DNA of 32,357 nucleotides. Source: Betaproteobacteria bacterium. GTDB taxonomy: Bacteria > Pseudomonadota > Gammaproteobacteria > Burkholderiales > Burkholderiaceae_F. Shown here in pieces: positions 16,179 to 25,473 of this stretch. The position numbers and the translations under genes are program-made. Each line of letters starts with the position of its first letter. The first letter of the stretch is position 1. The notes beneath the pieces are model-generated. The model saw nothing but the letters and a program-made list of their open reading frames with translations. It had not been told where the DNA came from and ran no database searches. Where the stretch lies: the NCBI GenBank assembly GCA_005882215.1, contig VBCK01000150.1, positions 1 through 32,357 on the forward strand, read 5' to 3'.

Positions 16179-17999
16179 ATGAAAACAACGTCATCGCGGG
16201 TCGTGCGTGGAGCATTGGGTTCGGTTTTGCTGATGGCGTCGAGCATTGTCTCGGCCGCGGACTGGCAGTTCACAGGTCTGCTCCGCGAAGAAGTTGCCGC
16301 ACCGATTGACAATCAGGTGAATCCTCAAAACCAGCAGGGCAACGTTTTCAATGGCGTGGCCGTCCGGAACACCGGCCTTGGCCCGCTCATTGCGCCGGGA
16401 CTGAGTCCGACCACGCTGACCCGCCCTGGTTCCATTTCCAAGCACAATACCTGGAACATGTTCGCAACGCGCGTGGAACTGAGTGCCGACGGAAAAATGG
16501 GCGACGACTGGGCCGCGCACTTGAAGCTGCGCGGGTTCACGGATCAGGTCGGGCACATAGACAACGCGTTCGAAAACATCAATCTGTTCCAGGAGCCGTT
16601 CCGCGGTGGTGGCAACGGCACGCCGCTCGAAGTGGCCCGCAAGGATTGGATCCTGGATCTGCCCGCGGCCTACGTGGACTACAACCATGGCCCGCTCTGG
16701 GTGCGCGTCGGGAATCAACAGATAGCGTGGGGCGAAGCCATCTTCTTCCGCGTGCTCGACGTCCCGAATGGTCTGGATTACCGCCGCCACTCGATACTGG
16801 ATGTTGCCGCGGAAGAGTATTCGGACAAACGGGTACCGGCGCCGGGCGTTCGCAGCAGTTACCGGGTCACCAATGACTGGACCGTGGAAGGCTTTGCTCA
16901 GCGTTTCAATCCGAGCATCCTGGCGGATCCGAATTCACCCTACAACACGATCCCGAGTCAATTTACGGTGGAACAACGAGAAGGCTACGACGAGGTCAAG
17001 AACGATTGGAACTTCGGTGCTCGGCTTCAGGGGAAGATCGGAGATGTCGGCCTGCAGTTCATGGCGACGCAGCGCCACAATCCTGACGGCGTCTTTCGGT
17101 GGACGGATTCGCATGCGGGCGTGCTATCCGGAACTCCGTTCGAGGCGGGAACGGGGCAGGGCGTCTACAGCGCCGCCGAGTGGTTTCGCTACTCGGGCTT
17201 CGCGCGGCTCGACGGCGTGGGCGGATTGGCGGCGGCTCTCAATGAACACCCGCCGACATCGCCGGTGATAGGAGGCACCGCGTTGGCGGTGTTGCGGGGC
17301 TGCGGGGCCTCGCTGTCGCCCCAGATCTCGTTTCCGACGCCGGCATCGGCCTCCTGCGTGCTCGACTCGTTCTTCGACCCCGTCGTCGGACTCGGCAATC
17401 TGGTCGGTCATATCGCCCGGGAGTATCCGAGCGAGAACGTCTACGGTTTCGGCGCCAACTACATCTTCGAGGGCGCGCCCGATTCGCTGCTCGATCAGTT
17501 GATCGCCCGTTTCGAACTCTCGTACACGCCGGACAAGAAATTCAGCAATCCGACCCTTTCGCGCACCTACATCAAATCCGACGAAACGGCATTCGCATTG
17601 ATCTTCGAGAAGAACTACAAGTTCAGCTCATCCTTCCCAGCGACGTACATTGTCACTCAGTGGCTGCACAAAACTTCAAGCGATCTGTTTGGTCGCTCTT
17701 TGCGCGGAATGGGAGGACCCGACACGGCCGGCTCGCCCAGCGGCCTGAGCCACTTCGATGCAGCAGCCTTGGCGATCCAGCAGCCGTCGCCGACTCTCGA
17801 GTGGCGGGGCGACCTGACGGTGTTGACTGACTTTCGAGGTGGCTGGCTCATTCAGCCGGGCGCCAAATGGCACCCCAGCAAATCGTTGCAGGTGGACGTG
17901 TATGCAAACGTGATTCTGAACGAGGGCGCGAACGACAATTTCGGCGAGAACTTGATCTCGGCTAGAGAGGTGTTCGCGCGGTTTACATACTACTTTTAG
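16179..17999 (+). CDS. DUF1302 family outer-membrane beta-barrel protein
   Basis: 606 residues. The signal peptide is residues 1-26 with the cut after VSA. The rest alternates polar and hydrophobic residues as in an outer-membrane barrel, with WVRVGNQQIAWGEA typical of DUF1302, and the final residue is phenylalanine (FARFTYYF), the standard targeting signal for BAM. Two cysteines in an inserted loop (around LRGCGASLS and ASCVLDS) may form a disulfide. DUF1302 proteins occur in clusters for degradation of steroids, terpenes, alkanes and alcohols and are thought to let hydrophobic compounds through the outer membrane. An A/G-rich ribosome site (AAGGGGGGGG) precedes the ATG. It ends the envelope module, 67 bases before etfB. 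Confidence 0.88.
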   Translation: MKTTSSRVVRGALGSVLLMASSIVSAADWQFTGLLREEVAAPIDNQVNPQNQQGNVFNGVAVRNTGLGPLIAPGLSPTTLTRPGSISKHNTWNMFATRVELSADGKMGDDWAAHLKLRGFTDQVGHIDNAFENINLFQEPFRGGGNGTPLEVARKDWILDLPAAYVDYNHGPLWVRVGNQQIAWGEAIFFRVLDVPNGLDYRRHSILDVAAEEYSDKRVPAPGVRSSYRVTNDWTVEGFAQRFNPSILADPNSPYNTIPSQFTVEQREGYDEVKNDWNFGARLQGKIGDVGLQFMATQRHNPDGVFRWTDSHAGVLSGTPFEAGTGQGVYSAAEWFRYSGFARLDGVGGLAAALNEHPPTSPVIGGTALAVLRGCGASLSPQISFPTPASASCVLDSFFDPVVGLGNLVGHIAREYPSENVYGFGANYIFEGAPDSLLDQLIARFELSYTPDKKFSNPTLSRTYIKSDETAFALIFEKNYKFSSSFPATYIVTQWLHKTSSDLFGRSLRGMGGPDTAGSPSGLSHFDAAALAIQQPSPTLEWRGDLTVLTDFRGGWLIQPGAKWHPSKSLQVDVYANVILNEGANDNFGENLISAREVFARFTYYF

Positions 18000-18066
18000 C
18001 CGTGTCTGCCGCTTTCGACGCGCCCCATGCATGAGACGTTATGAAATTGCTTTGGAGACCTGAGCC

Positions 18067-18816
18067 ATGAAAGTCCTGGTACCGGTCAAACGTGTGGTCG
18101 ATGCCAATGTCAAGGTACGAGTGAAGACGGATGGCAGCGGCGTCGACATCGCGAACGTGAAGCTCTCGATCAATCCCTTCGACGAGATTGCCGTCGAGGA
18201 GGCCGTGCGGTTGAAGGAGGCCGGCGTGGCGACGGAAGTCGTGGCGGTGTCCGGTGGTGTCGCCGGATGCCAGGAGACGCTGCGCACGGCCATGGCCATC
18301 GGTGCGGACCGCGGCATTCTGGTGGAGACCAACGCCGAGTTGCAGCCGCTTGCGGTGGCCAAGCTCCTGAAAGCCCTGGTGGGCAAAGAAGGAGTGGAGC
18401 TGGTCATTCTGGGTAAGCAGGCCATCGACGATGATGCCAACCAGGTCGGCCAGATGCTGGCGGCCATGCTCGACTGGCCTCAGGCCACTTTTGCCTCGAA
18501 GATCACCTTTGCGCAGGACCTTGTGACGGTGGTCCGGGAGGTCGATGGCGGTCTGGAAACGCTCGAATTGAAGCTGCCGGCGGTGATCAGCGTCGACCTG
18601 CGGCTCAATACGCCTCGCTACGCGACGCTGCCCAACATCATGAAGGCGAAGAAAAAGCCGTTGCAATCCATGACGCCTGAAAGCCTCGAGGTCGACGTGC
18701 GTCCGCGGCTGGCCACGCTCAGGATGGCGGAGCCACCGAAGCGGCAGGCAGGCATCAAGGTGGGCAACGCAGCCGAGCTGGTCGACAAGCTCAGGAACGA
18801 AGCCAAGGTGATTTGA
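18067..18816 (+). CDS. etfB: Electron transfer flavoprotein beta subunit
   Basis: 249 residues, the usual length. It begins [12 protein letters not shown] and contains [20 protein letters not shown] and [20 protein letters not shown], the AMP/adenine-binding region of EtfB; the recognition-loop region [20 protein letters not shown] contacts the dehydrogenases. With EtfA it takes electrons from acyl-CoA dehydrogenases and gives them to ETF-ubiquinone oxidoreductase. The sequence resembles the housekeeping betaproteobacterial EtfB. The gap to etfA is 33 bases. Confidence 0.97.
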   Translation: MKVLVPVKRVVDANVKVRVKTDGSGVDIANVKLSINPFDEIAVEEAVRLKEAGVATEVVAVSGGVAGCQETLRTAMAIGADRGILVETNAELQPLAVAKLLKALVGKEGVELVILGKQAIDDDANQVGQMLAAMLDWPQATFASKITFAQDLVTVVREVDGGLETLELKLPAVISVDLRLNTPRYATLPNIMKAKKKPLQSMTPESLEVDVRPRLATLRMAEPPKRQAGIKVGNAAELVDKLRNEAKVI

Positions 18817-18849
18817 AAGGCACTAGCAATTCGGACAGGAGTGTGCGAC

Positions 18850-19797
18850 ATGGCCGTACTCGTCATCGCCGAGCACGACAATCAGAGCCTCAAGGGAGCG
18901 ACGCTGAACACCGTGACGGCGGCGGCTCGCCTGGGGGATGATGTTCATATCCTGGTGGCGGGATACAACTGCCGCGCCGTCGCCGAGCAGGCCGCGAAGG
19001 TGGCCGGAGTTACGAAGGTGCGGCTGGCCGATGCAGAGCACTATGCCCACCCGCTAGCCGAAAATTGGGCGCCGCTCGTCGTCGGGCTGGCGCAAGGCTA
19101 CAGCCACCTGCTGGCGCCAGCCACGACGGCCGGCAAGAACCTGATGCCGCGGGTGGCGGCGTTGCTCGACGTGGCGCAGATCTCGGAGATCGTCGCGGTT
19201 GAATCGACGGACACGTTCGTGCGCCCGATCTATGCCGGCAACGTATTGGCGACGGTGCGCAGCGCAGACTCCGTCAAGGTGATCACGGTTCGTGGCACCG
19301 GGTTCGGGGCCGCCGCCGCGGAGGGCGGTACCGCCCCGATCGAGACGATCCAGCCGGGCGCCAGGACCAGCGCCTGCCGCTTCGTGAGCCAGGAGCTGAC
19401 CCGATCCGAACGTCCGGAGCTGAGCGGGGCGCGGCGCGTGGTCTCCGGTGGTCGGGGCATGGGGTCGGGCGAGAACTTCAAGCTGCTGGAGGAGATTGCT
19501 GACAAGCTCGGAGCGGCCGTGGGGGCCTCGCGTGCCGCGGTCGACGCGGGCTTCGTCCCCAATGATTACCAGGTCGGCCAGACCGGCAAGGTGATTGCAC
19601 CGGAGCTCTACATTGCCGTCGGGATCTCGGGTGCGATTCAACATCTGGCGGGAATGAAGGAGTCCAAGGTGATCGTCGCGATCAACAAGGACGAAGAAGC
19701 GCCGATCTTCCAGGTGGCCGACTACGGCCTCGTGGGCGATCTGTTCCAAGTGCTGCCCGAGCTGTCGCAGGCATTGGACAAGCTCAAACAGGCTTGA
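18850..19797 (+). CDS. etfA: Electron transfer flavoprotein alpha subunit
   Basis: 315 residues. N-terminal domain starts [18 protein letters not shown]. The C-terminal FAD domain contains [18 protein letters not shown], then [17 protein letters not shown] and [20 protein letters not shown], all hallmarks of EtfA. The start at 18850 is chosen because AGGAG (18836-18840) lies nine bases upstream; a GTG at 18841 would be too close to that site. It forms the heterodimer with EtfB and is followed after 13 bases by the long acyl-CoA dehydrogenase, one of its probable electron donors. Confidence 0.97.
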   Translation: MAVLVIAEHDNQSLKGATLNTVTAAARLGDDVHILVAGYNCRAVAEQAAKVAGVTKVRLADAEHYAHPLAENWAPLVVGLAQGYSHLLAPATTAGKNLMPRVAALLDVAQISEIVAVESTDTFVRPIYAGNVLATVRSADSVKVITVRGTGFGAAAAEGGTAPIETIQPGARTSACRFVSQELTRSERPELSGARRVVSGGRGMGSGENFKLLEEIADKLGAAVGASRAAVDAGFVPNDYQVGQTGKVIAPELYIAVGISGAIQHLAGMKESKVIVAINKDEEAPIFQVADYGLVGDLFQVLPELSQALDKLKQA

Positions 19798-19810
19798 CCG
19801 GGGAGGGAAC

Positions 19811-21601
19811 ATGACCACGTACATCGCTCCTGTGCGCGACATGCAGTTTGTGATCCGGGAACTGGCCGGTCTGGAGCGGCTCACCGCCCTGCCCGGTTAC
19901 GAGGAGGTCACGCTGGAATTGGCGGACGCAGTGCTCGAAGAGGCCGCCAAGCTTGCCAGCGAGGTGCTCGCACCGCTGAATAAGACCGGTGATGAGCAGG
20001 GTGCGTCCTTGACCCGCGATGGTGTGGTCGCGGCCCAGGGGTTCGGCGCAGCGTATCGCCAGTTCGTGGAAAACGGCTGGAACGGGCTGGGCGGCGATTC
20101 GGAATACGGCGGCCAGGGCCTGCCTGGGCTGATCGCCGCCGCGACCGTGGAGATATGGAATTCGGCCAACATGGCTTTCGCTCTGTGCCCCTTGCTGACC
20201 GCAGGGGCGATGGAGGCGCTCAAGCAGCACGGTGCACGCGAGCTCAAGGCGCGCTATCTGCCGAAACTGGTCAGCGGCGAATGGACGGGCACGATGAATT
20301 TGACCGAGCCGCAGGCAGGCTCGGACCTGTCGGCGGTGCGGACGAAGGCAGTGCCGGAGGGTGATCACTACCGCCTCTACGGACAGAAGATCTTCATCAC
20401 CTGGGGCGACCACGATATGACGGACAACGTCGTCCACCTGGTGCTGGCACGTACCCCTGATGCGCCGGAAGGCGTCCGCGGCATCTCCCTTTTCCTGGTG
20501 CCCAAGGTGCTGATCGATGCCGACGGGAATCTGGGCGAACGCAACGATGTGCGCTGTGTATCGATCGAACACAAGCTGGGCATCCACGCCAGCCCCACTT
20601 GCGTGATGAGCTTCGGCGATGCTCAGGGCGCCATCGGCTACCTGGTCGGTCAGGAGAACAAGGGGCTCGCCCACATGTTCACGATGATGAACGAGGCCCG
20701 GCAGAAAGTGGGATTGCAGGGTCTCGGGATCGCCGAGCGGGCCTACCAGGCGGCGCGCGATTATGCCAAGGAGCGCGTCCAGGGCCGGCCGGCGGGGCAG
20801 AAGAGCGGAGACCGGGTCACCATCATCCATCACCCCGATGTACGGCGAATGCTGCTTACGATGAAGTCGCAGATCGAGGCCATGCGCGCGTTCGGCTACG
20901 TGTTGGCCGCCGACCTTGACCTCGCGCACAAGCATCCGGATGAGGCGGAGCGCCGGCGCCGCCAGGCGCGCGTGGATTTGCTGATCCCGGTGCTCAAGGG
21001 CTGGTGCACGGAACTTGCCGTGGAGGTCACCTCGCTTGGCGTACAGGTCTACGGCGGCATGGGTTTCATCGAGGAAACGGGGGCCTGCCAGTACCTGCGC
21101 GACGCGCGCATCGCACCGATCTACGAGGGCACGACCGGAATCCAGGCAGCCGATCTGGTCGGGCGGAAACTGCCTGCCGACAAGGGCTGGGCCATGGCGG
21201 CGCTGATCGGCGAGATGCATGCCGTCGAGCCGCAGCTCGCCCAGGCCGATGGGGCCGACTTCGCATCGATCCGCGCGGCTCTGAGGGATGGGGTACTGGC
21301 TCTTGAGCAGGCGACGCAATGGGTGCTTCAGACGATCGAGCAGGATCCGGACGCGACTCTGGCGGCGTCGTTCAGCTACCTGATGCTGGTCGGGTATGTC
21401 TGCGGAGGCTGGCAGATGGCCCGCGCCGCCGTTGCGGCGCGGGCGTGCCTGCAGTCGGGTGAGCACAAGGGGTTCTACCGCGCCAAGATCGCGACCGCCA
21501 CCTTCTACGCCGAGCAGATCATGCCCAAGGCGAATGCTCTGCTCAGTGTCGTGAAGAGCGGCGCCTCGACCGCCTTGGCCCTCGGCGAAGAGTGCTTTTG
21601 A
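19811..21601 (+). CDS. Acyl-CoA dehydrogenase, long form with C-terminal extension
   Basis: 596 residues, the length of the dehydrogenase group with an extra C-terminal domain (as in DmdC and related FadE-like proteins). LTEPQAGSD is at 164-172. QVYGGMGFIEETG (412-424) is followed by APIYEGTTGIQAADLVGRKL, where E439 is the catalytic base. The extension after about residue 460 is alpha-helical. It oxidises acyl-CoA to trans-2-enoyl-CoA. It differs in length and active-site context from the 418-residue enzyme at 5049, so the two probably handle different intermediates or chain lengths. It sits between etfA and ETF-QO, as if to form a dedicated electron path. Confidence 0.93.
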   Translation: MTTYIAPVRDMQFVIRELAGLERLTALPGYEEVTLELADAVLEEAAKLASEVLAPLNKTGDEQGASLTRDGVVAAQGFGAAYRQFVENGWNGLGGDSEYGGQGLPGLIAAATVEIWNSANMAFALCPLLTAGAMEALKQHGARELKARYLPKLVSGEWTGTMNLTEPQAGSDLSAVRTKAVPEGDHYRLYGQKIFITWGDHDMTDNVVHLVLARTPDAPEGVRGISLFLVPKVLIDADGNLGERNDVRCVSIEHKLGIHASPTCVMSFGDAQGAIGYLVGQENKGLAHMFTMMNEARQKVGLQGLGIAERAYQAARDYAKERVQGRPAGQKSGDRVTIIHHPDVRRMLLTMKSQIEAMRAFGYVLAADLDLAHKHPDEAERRRRQARVDLLIPVLKGWCTELAVEVTSLGVQVYGGMGFIEETGACQYLRDARIAPIYEGTTGIQAADLVGRKLPADKGWAMAALIGEMHAVEPQLAQADGADFASIRAALRDGVLALEQATQWVLQTIEQDPDATLAASFSYLMLVGYVCGGWQMARAAVAARACLQSGEHKGFYRAKIATATFYAEQIMPKANALLSVVKSGASTALALGEECF

Positions 21602-21642
21602 GGCGGAGCGGGCCGCGATCGGCGACTGATCGAGTGCAGAAA

Positions 21643-23286
21643 ATGCAACGCGAAGCGATGGACTTCGATGTGCTGATTGTCGGCGCTGGCCCGGCCGGGC
21701 TCGCGGCCGCAATCCGCCTGAAGCAATTGGCCACGGAAACCGCCCGGGAAGTCACCGTTTGCGTGATCGAAAAGGGAGCGGAAATCGGCGCCCATATCCT
21801 GTCCGGTGCGGTGATGGATCCTCGGGCACTGAATGAACTCTTCCCCGACTGGAAGGAAAAAGGGGCGCCGCTCGACACCGCGGTGGCCGAAGACCGTTTC
21901 GTGTTCCTGAAAACGAACGGCAGCTATCGGATCCCGAACGCCCTGCTGCCCGACTGCTTTCTGAATCACGGCAACTACATCGTCAGTCTGGGCTCGGTGT
22001 GCAAATGGCTCGCAATCCAGGCCGAAGCCTTGGGCGTGGAGATCTATCCAGGTTTTGCCGGCGCCGACGTGCTGTACGACGACGACGGCTCGGTCAAGGG
22101 CGTGGCCACCGGCGACATGGGGGTGGGCCGTGACGGCAACCCGGCGGCCGCTTACCAGCCGGGGATGGATCTGCGCGCCAAGTACACGCTGTTCGCAGAG
22201 GGTTGCCGTGGGCACCTCGGCAAACAACTCGAAGCCCGCTTCGCGCTGCGCGAGGGCCGCGATCCGCAGGTCTATGGCCTCGGCATCAAGGAGCTTTGGG
22301 AGGTGCCGGCGCAACAGCACGTGAAGGGCCTTGTGATGCATACCGCCGGTTGGCCGCTGCCCGCCGACACCTACGGCGGCTCGTGGATGTATCACTACGG
22401 AGAAAACCTCGTCTCCGTCGGCTTCGTGGTCGGCTTGAACTACCGCAACCCCTATCTGTCGCCGTACGAGGAGTTCCAGCGCTATAAGACGCACCCCGAT
22501 ATCCGCGGTTTCCTGCAGGGTGGCCGGCGCATTGCCTACGGTGCGCGGGCGATTGCGGCCGGCGGGGTGCAGGCGCTGCCCAAGCTGGTCTTCCGGGGCG
22601 GCGCCTTGATCGGTGACGATGCCGGCTTTCTGAACGCGGCCCGCATCAAGGGCAGTCACGCGGCGATCAAGTCGGGCATGTTGGCCGCGGTGGCAATCGC
22701 CGATGCGCTGGCTGCCGGCCGTTCGAGCGACGAACTGAAGGCGTATCCGGAGACCTTCGAGCGAAGCTGGCTCAAGCAGGAGCTGAACAAGACACGCAAC
22801 TTCAAACCCTACATGAAGCGCGGACTGTACGTCGGCGCTTTGCTGTTCGGGATCGACCAGCAGCTCTTTCGCGGCAAAACGCCGTGGACCCTGCACCATA
22901 CGGCGGACCACACCGCGCTAGAGAAGGCGGCCGAGTGCAAGCCTATCGAGTATCCGAAGCCGGATGGCAGCCTCACGTTCGACCGGCTCTCTTCGGTTTT
23001 TCTATCCAACACCAATCATGAGGAGAACCAGCCCTGCCACCTGCGACTCAAGGACCCGAACGCACCGATCAGCCTGAATCTGGCCCTGTACGACGCGCCG
23101 GAGCAGCGCTACTGCCCGGCCGGCGTGTACGAGATCGTGCGCGATGCCATGGGCGCCAACCCCCGGCTTCAAATCAACGCCCAGAACTGCGTGCATTGCA
23201 AGACCTGCGACATCAAGGACCCGAGCCAGAACATCGTCTGGGTCACGCCTCAAGGCGGCGAGGGGCCGGTCTATGCAGCGATGTGA
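21643..23286 (+). CDS. Electron transfer flavoprotein-ubiquinone oxidoreductase
   Basis: 547 residues. The FAD-binding loop is GAGPAG (14-19). The C-terminal 4Fe-4S ligands are C491, C516, C519 and C522 (C-x24-C-x2-C-x2-C), the same spacing as in the mitochondrial enzyme. LGVEIYPGFAG and GTGDMGVG-like segments and AALIGDDAGFLN-type sequence fit the family. It takes electrons from reduced ETF and passes them to ubiquinone at the inner membrane. Start 21643 gives MQREAMDFDV, the form usual in betaproteobacteria; ATG 21658 is an alternative and neither has a strong ribosome site. With EtfAB and two acyl-CoA dehydrogenases it makes the cluster self-sufficient for electron disposal. Confidence 0.95.
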   Translation: MQREAMDFDVLIVGAGPAGLAAAIRLKQLATETAREVTVCVIEKGAEIGAHILSGAVMDPRALNELFPDWKEKGAPLDTAVAEDRFVFLKTNGSYRIPNALLPDCFLNHGNYIVSLGSVCKWLAIQAEALGVEIYPGFAGADVLYDDDGSVKGVATGDMGVGRDGNPAAAYQPGMDLRAKYTLFAEGCRGHLGKQLEARFALREGRDPQVYGLGIKELWEVPAQQHVKGLVMHTAGWPLPADTYGGSWMYHYGENLVSVGFVVGLNYRNPYLSPYEEFQRYKTHPDIRGFLQGGRRIAYGARAIAAGGVQALPKLVFRGGALIGDDAGFLNAARIKGSHAAIKSGMLAAVAIADALAAGRSSDELKAYPETFERSWLKQELNKTRNFKPYMKRGLYVGALLFGIDQQLFRGKTPWTLHHTADHTALEKAAECKPIEYPKPDGSLTFDRLSSVFLSNTNHEENQPCHLRLKDPNAPISLNLALYDAPEQRYCPAGVYEIVRDAMGANPRLQINAQNCVHCKTCDIKDPSQNIVWVTPQGGEGPVYAAM

Positions 23287-23313
23287 ACCAAACTTCGAAA
23301 CGAGGGGTGAGCC

Positions 23314-24960
23314 ATGCCAGACAACCTGATCGAAGTGACGCCCTCGGCCTACAGCTATCCCCTTCTGATCAAGCATCTGCTGTACACGCCGCTGCTGCAC
23401 GCGCCGCAGCAGCAAATCGTCTACCAAGGGAAGGTGCGCTATACGTATCGGGCTCTGCGCGAACGCATCGGGCGGCTGGCCAGCGGCCTCGCCGGTCTCG
23501 GCGTGCGCCACGGCACCACAGTTGCGGTGATGGATTGGGACAGCCATCGGTACCTCGAGTGCTATTTCGCGGTGCCCATGATGGGCGCGGTACTGCAAAC
23601 GGTGAACATCCGGCTGTCTCCGGAGCAGATCCTCTACACGATCAACCATGCCAGGGCCGACGTGCTGCTTGTGCACAGCGACTTCGTTTCAGTGCTCGAG
23701 GGTATCAAGGACAAGCTGGAAACGGTCCGCAAGTTCGTGCTGATCGCCGACCGGGAAGAAAAGGTGCCGAGTTCGATGCCGACGGCAAGCGAGTACGAGG
23801 CCATGGTCGCCGCGGGCTCTCCTGAATTCGCCTTCCCCGATTTCGACGAGAACACCCGCGCGACGACGTTCTATACAACCGGCACCACGGGTCTGCCGAA
23901 GGGCGTCTACTTCAGCCACCGTCAGCTGGTGCTGCACACGATCGCCGCGATGGCGGCGCTGTCAAGCCCGGCGTCGAAACAGCGCTTCCATCGCGGCGAC
24001 GTGTACATGCCGATTACGCCGATGTTTCACGTCCACGCCTGGGGCATGCCGTATATCGCAACGGCGCTCGGCGTGAAGCAGGTCTATCCCGGCCGCTACG
24101 TGCCGGAGCTGTTGATCGAGTTGATACGCCAGGAAGGCGTGACGTTCTCGCATTGCGTCGCGACCATCCTCCACATGCTGTTGAACACGCCGGTCGCCAA
24201 GGACACCGATCTGAGTCGATGGAAGGTCGTGATCGGCGGAGGTCCCCTGCCGCATGGACTGGCCAGGGTGGCGATCGAGCGCGGTATCGATATCTTCACC
24301 GGCTACGGTATGTCCGAGACGTGCCCGCTATTGGCACTCGCGCAGCTGAAGCCTTCCGCGACCCCGCGCGACGCCGATGAGGAGCTGCAGCTGCGGTGCA
24401 AGACGGGTCTGCCGGTCCCGCTGGTCGACGTGCGGGTGGTGGACCCGGACATGTGTGACCTGCCACACGACGGCAAGGCGACCGGCGAAATTGTCGCACG
24501 TGCTCCCTGGCTGACCCAAGGTTACCTCAACAATCCGCAAGCATCAGAGGAGCTTTGGGCGGGCGGTTATTTGCACACGCAGGACATGGCCAACATCGAC
24601 ACGGAGGGCTGTCTGCAGATCACCGACCGCCTGAAGGACGTGATCAAGACCGGCGGCGAGTGGGTGTCCTCGCTGGAGCTGGAAAGCCTCATTTCCCAGC
24701 ATCCTGGCGTGTCGGAGGTCGCGGTGATCGGCGTTAAGGACGAGAAGTGGGGCGAGCGGCCCATGGCACTCGTCGTGCTAAGGACTGGCCACGCTTCGAT
24801 GGTCACGGAGGAAGACATACGGATTCACGTGCGTGCCTTCGCCGAAAAGGGCGTGATTTCCAAGTACGCGGTACCCCATGCGGTCAGGCTCATCGAGGCG
24901 ATCGACAAGACCAGCGTCGGCAAGTGCGACAAGAAGCTGCTGCGCAAGAAATACGGATGA
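23314..24960 (+). CDS. Medium/long-chain acyl-CoA synthetase (AlkK-like)
   Basis: 548 residues. The ATP loop YTTGTTGLPKG is at 187-197, TPMFHVHAWGMPY follows at 235-247, YGMSET is at 331-336, and the C-terminal lysine is K537 in TSVGK. The histidine-rich MFHVHAWG and the overall pattern fit the AlkK / medium-chain fatty acyl-CoA synthetase group. It is the second ligase of the cluster and more clearly a fatty acid enzyme than the one at 8604. The two may act on the starting acid and on a chain-shortened or PHA-derived acid respectively (inference): PhaZ releases 3-hydroxy acids that need reactivation, and this ligase lies just before the PHA genes. Confidence 0.9.
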   Translation: MPDNLIEVTPSAYSYPLLIKHLLYTPLLHAPQQQIVYQGKVRYTYRALRERIGRLASGLAGLGVRHGTTVAVMDWDSHRYLECYFAVPMMGAVLQTVNIRLSPEQILYTINHARADVLLVHSDFVSVLEGIKDKLETVRKFVLIADREEKVPSSMPTASEYEAMVAAGSPEFAFPDFDENTRATTFYTTGTTGLPKGVYFSHRQLVLHTIAAMAALSSPASKQRFHRGDVYMPITPMFHVHAWGMPYIATALGVKQVYPGRYVPELLIELIRQEGVTFSHCVATILHMLLNTPVAKDTDLSRWKVVIGGGPLPHGLARVAIERGIDIFTGYGMSETCPLLALAQLKPSATPRDADEELQLRCKTGLPVPLVDVRVVDPDMCDLPHDGKATGEIVARAPWLTQGYLNNPQASEELWAGGYLHTQDMANIDTEGCLQITDRLKDVIKTGGEWVSSLELESLISQHPGVSEVAVIGVKDEKWGERPMALVVLRTGHASMVTEEDIRIHVRAFAEKGVISKYAVPHAVRLIEAIDKTSVGKCDKKLLRKKYG

Positions 24961-24983
24961 CTCCTCAAAGGAAGGGCGGACAT

Positions 24984-25448
24984 ATGACGATTGCGGGCTA
25001 CAACATGGCGAACCTCTCCGCGTTCGTCGGGCGGGAGTTGGGCGTGTCGGAGTGGACAGCCGTCGATCAGCGACGTATCGATGCCTTCGCGGCTTGTACT
25101 GGCGATCGGCAGTGGATTCACGTGGATGTGGAGCGTGCCCGCCGCGAGAGCCCGTTCGGCGGCACCATCGCCCATGGTTACCTGACGCTCGCTCTGGTCG
25201 CGTCGCTGGCAATGGAGGTGGGATTGGTACCCGCCGACGCAACGGCCGGTTTGAACTACGGCCTGGACAAGGTGCGCTTCATGGCGCCGGTCAGGGCGGG
25301 TGCGCGCGTGCGCAATCGCATTGTGTTGCTGTCCGCCGAGCAAAAGGATGGCGGGCGCGTTCTGATCAAGACGCAGAATACCTTGCAAGTCGAAGGCGAG
25401 GATAAGCCGGCCTTGATCGCGGAAACGCTGGCAATGCTGATCAAGTGA
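24984..25448 (+). CDS. MaoC-like (R)-specific enoyl-CoA hydratase
   Basis: 154 residues with a single hot-dog fold. The hydratase motif reads FAACTGDRQWIHVD, giving the catalytic pair D41 and H46; GGTIAHGYLTLAL follows at the usual place. Close to NodN and PhaJ-type proteins. It would hydrate trans-2-enoyl-CoA to (R)-3-hydroxyacyl-CoA, the monomer used by the PHA synthase encoded 25 bases downstream, so a PhaJ-like role is the natural reading. GGAAGG lies upstream of the ATG at 24984. Whether it serves PHA formation, beta-oxidation, or both cannot be told. Confidence 0.88.
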   Translation: MTIAGYNMANLSAFVGRELGVSEWTAVDQRRIDAFAACTGDRQWIHVDVERARRESPFGGTIAHGYLTLALVASLAMEVGLVPADATAGLNYGLDKVRFMAPVRAGARVRNRIVLLSAEQKDGGRVLIKTQNTLQVEGEDKPALIAETLAMLIK

Positions 25449-25473
25449 CGAAGGTGGATCGGGAGGACCGAAC

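Noticed and set aside
19784-21712. A 642-codon minus-strand frame opposite the long acyl-CoA dehydrogenase
   Set aside because: Same cause, high GC at third positions keeps the opposite strand open. No motif, no ribosome site.
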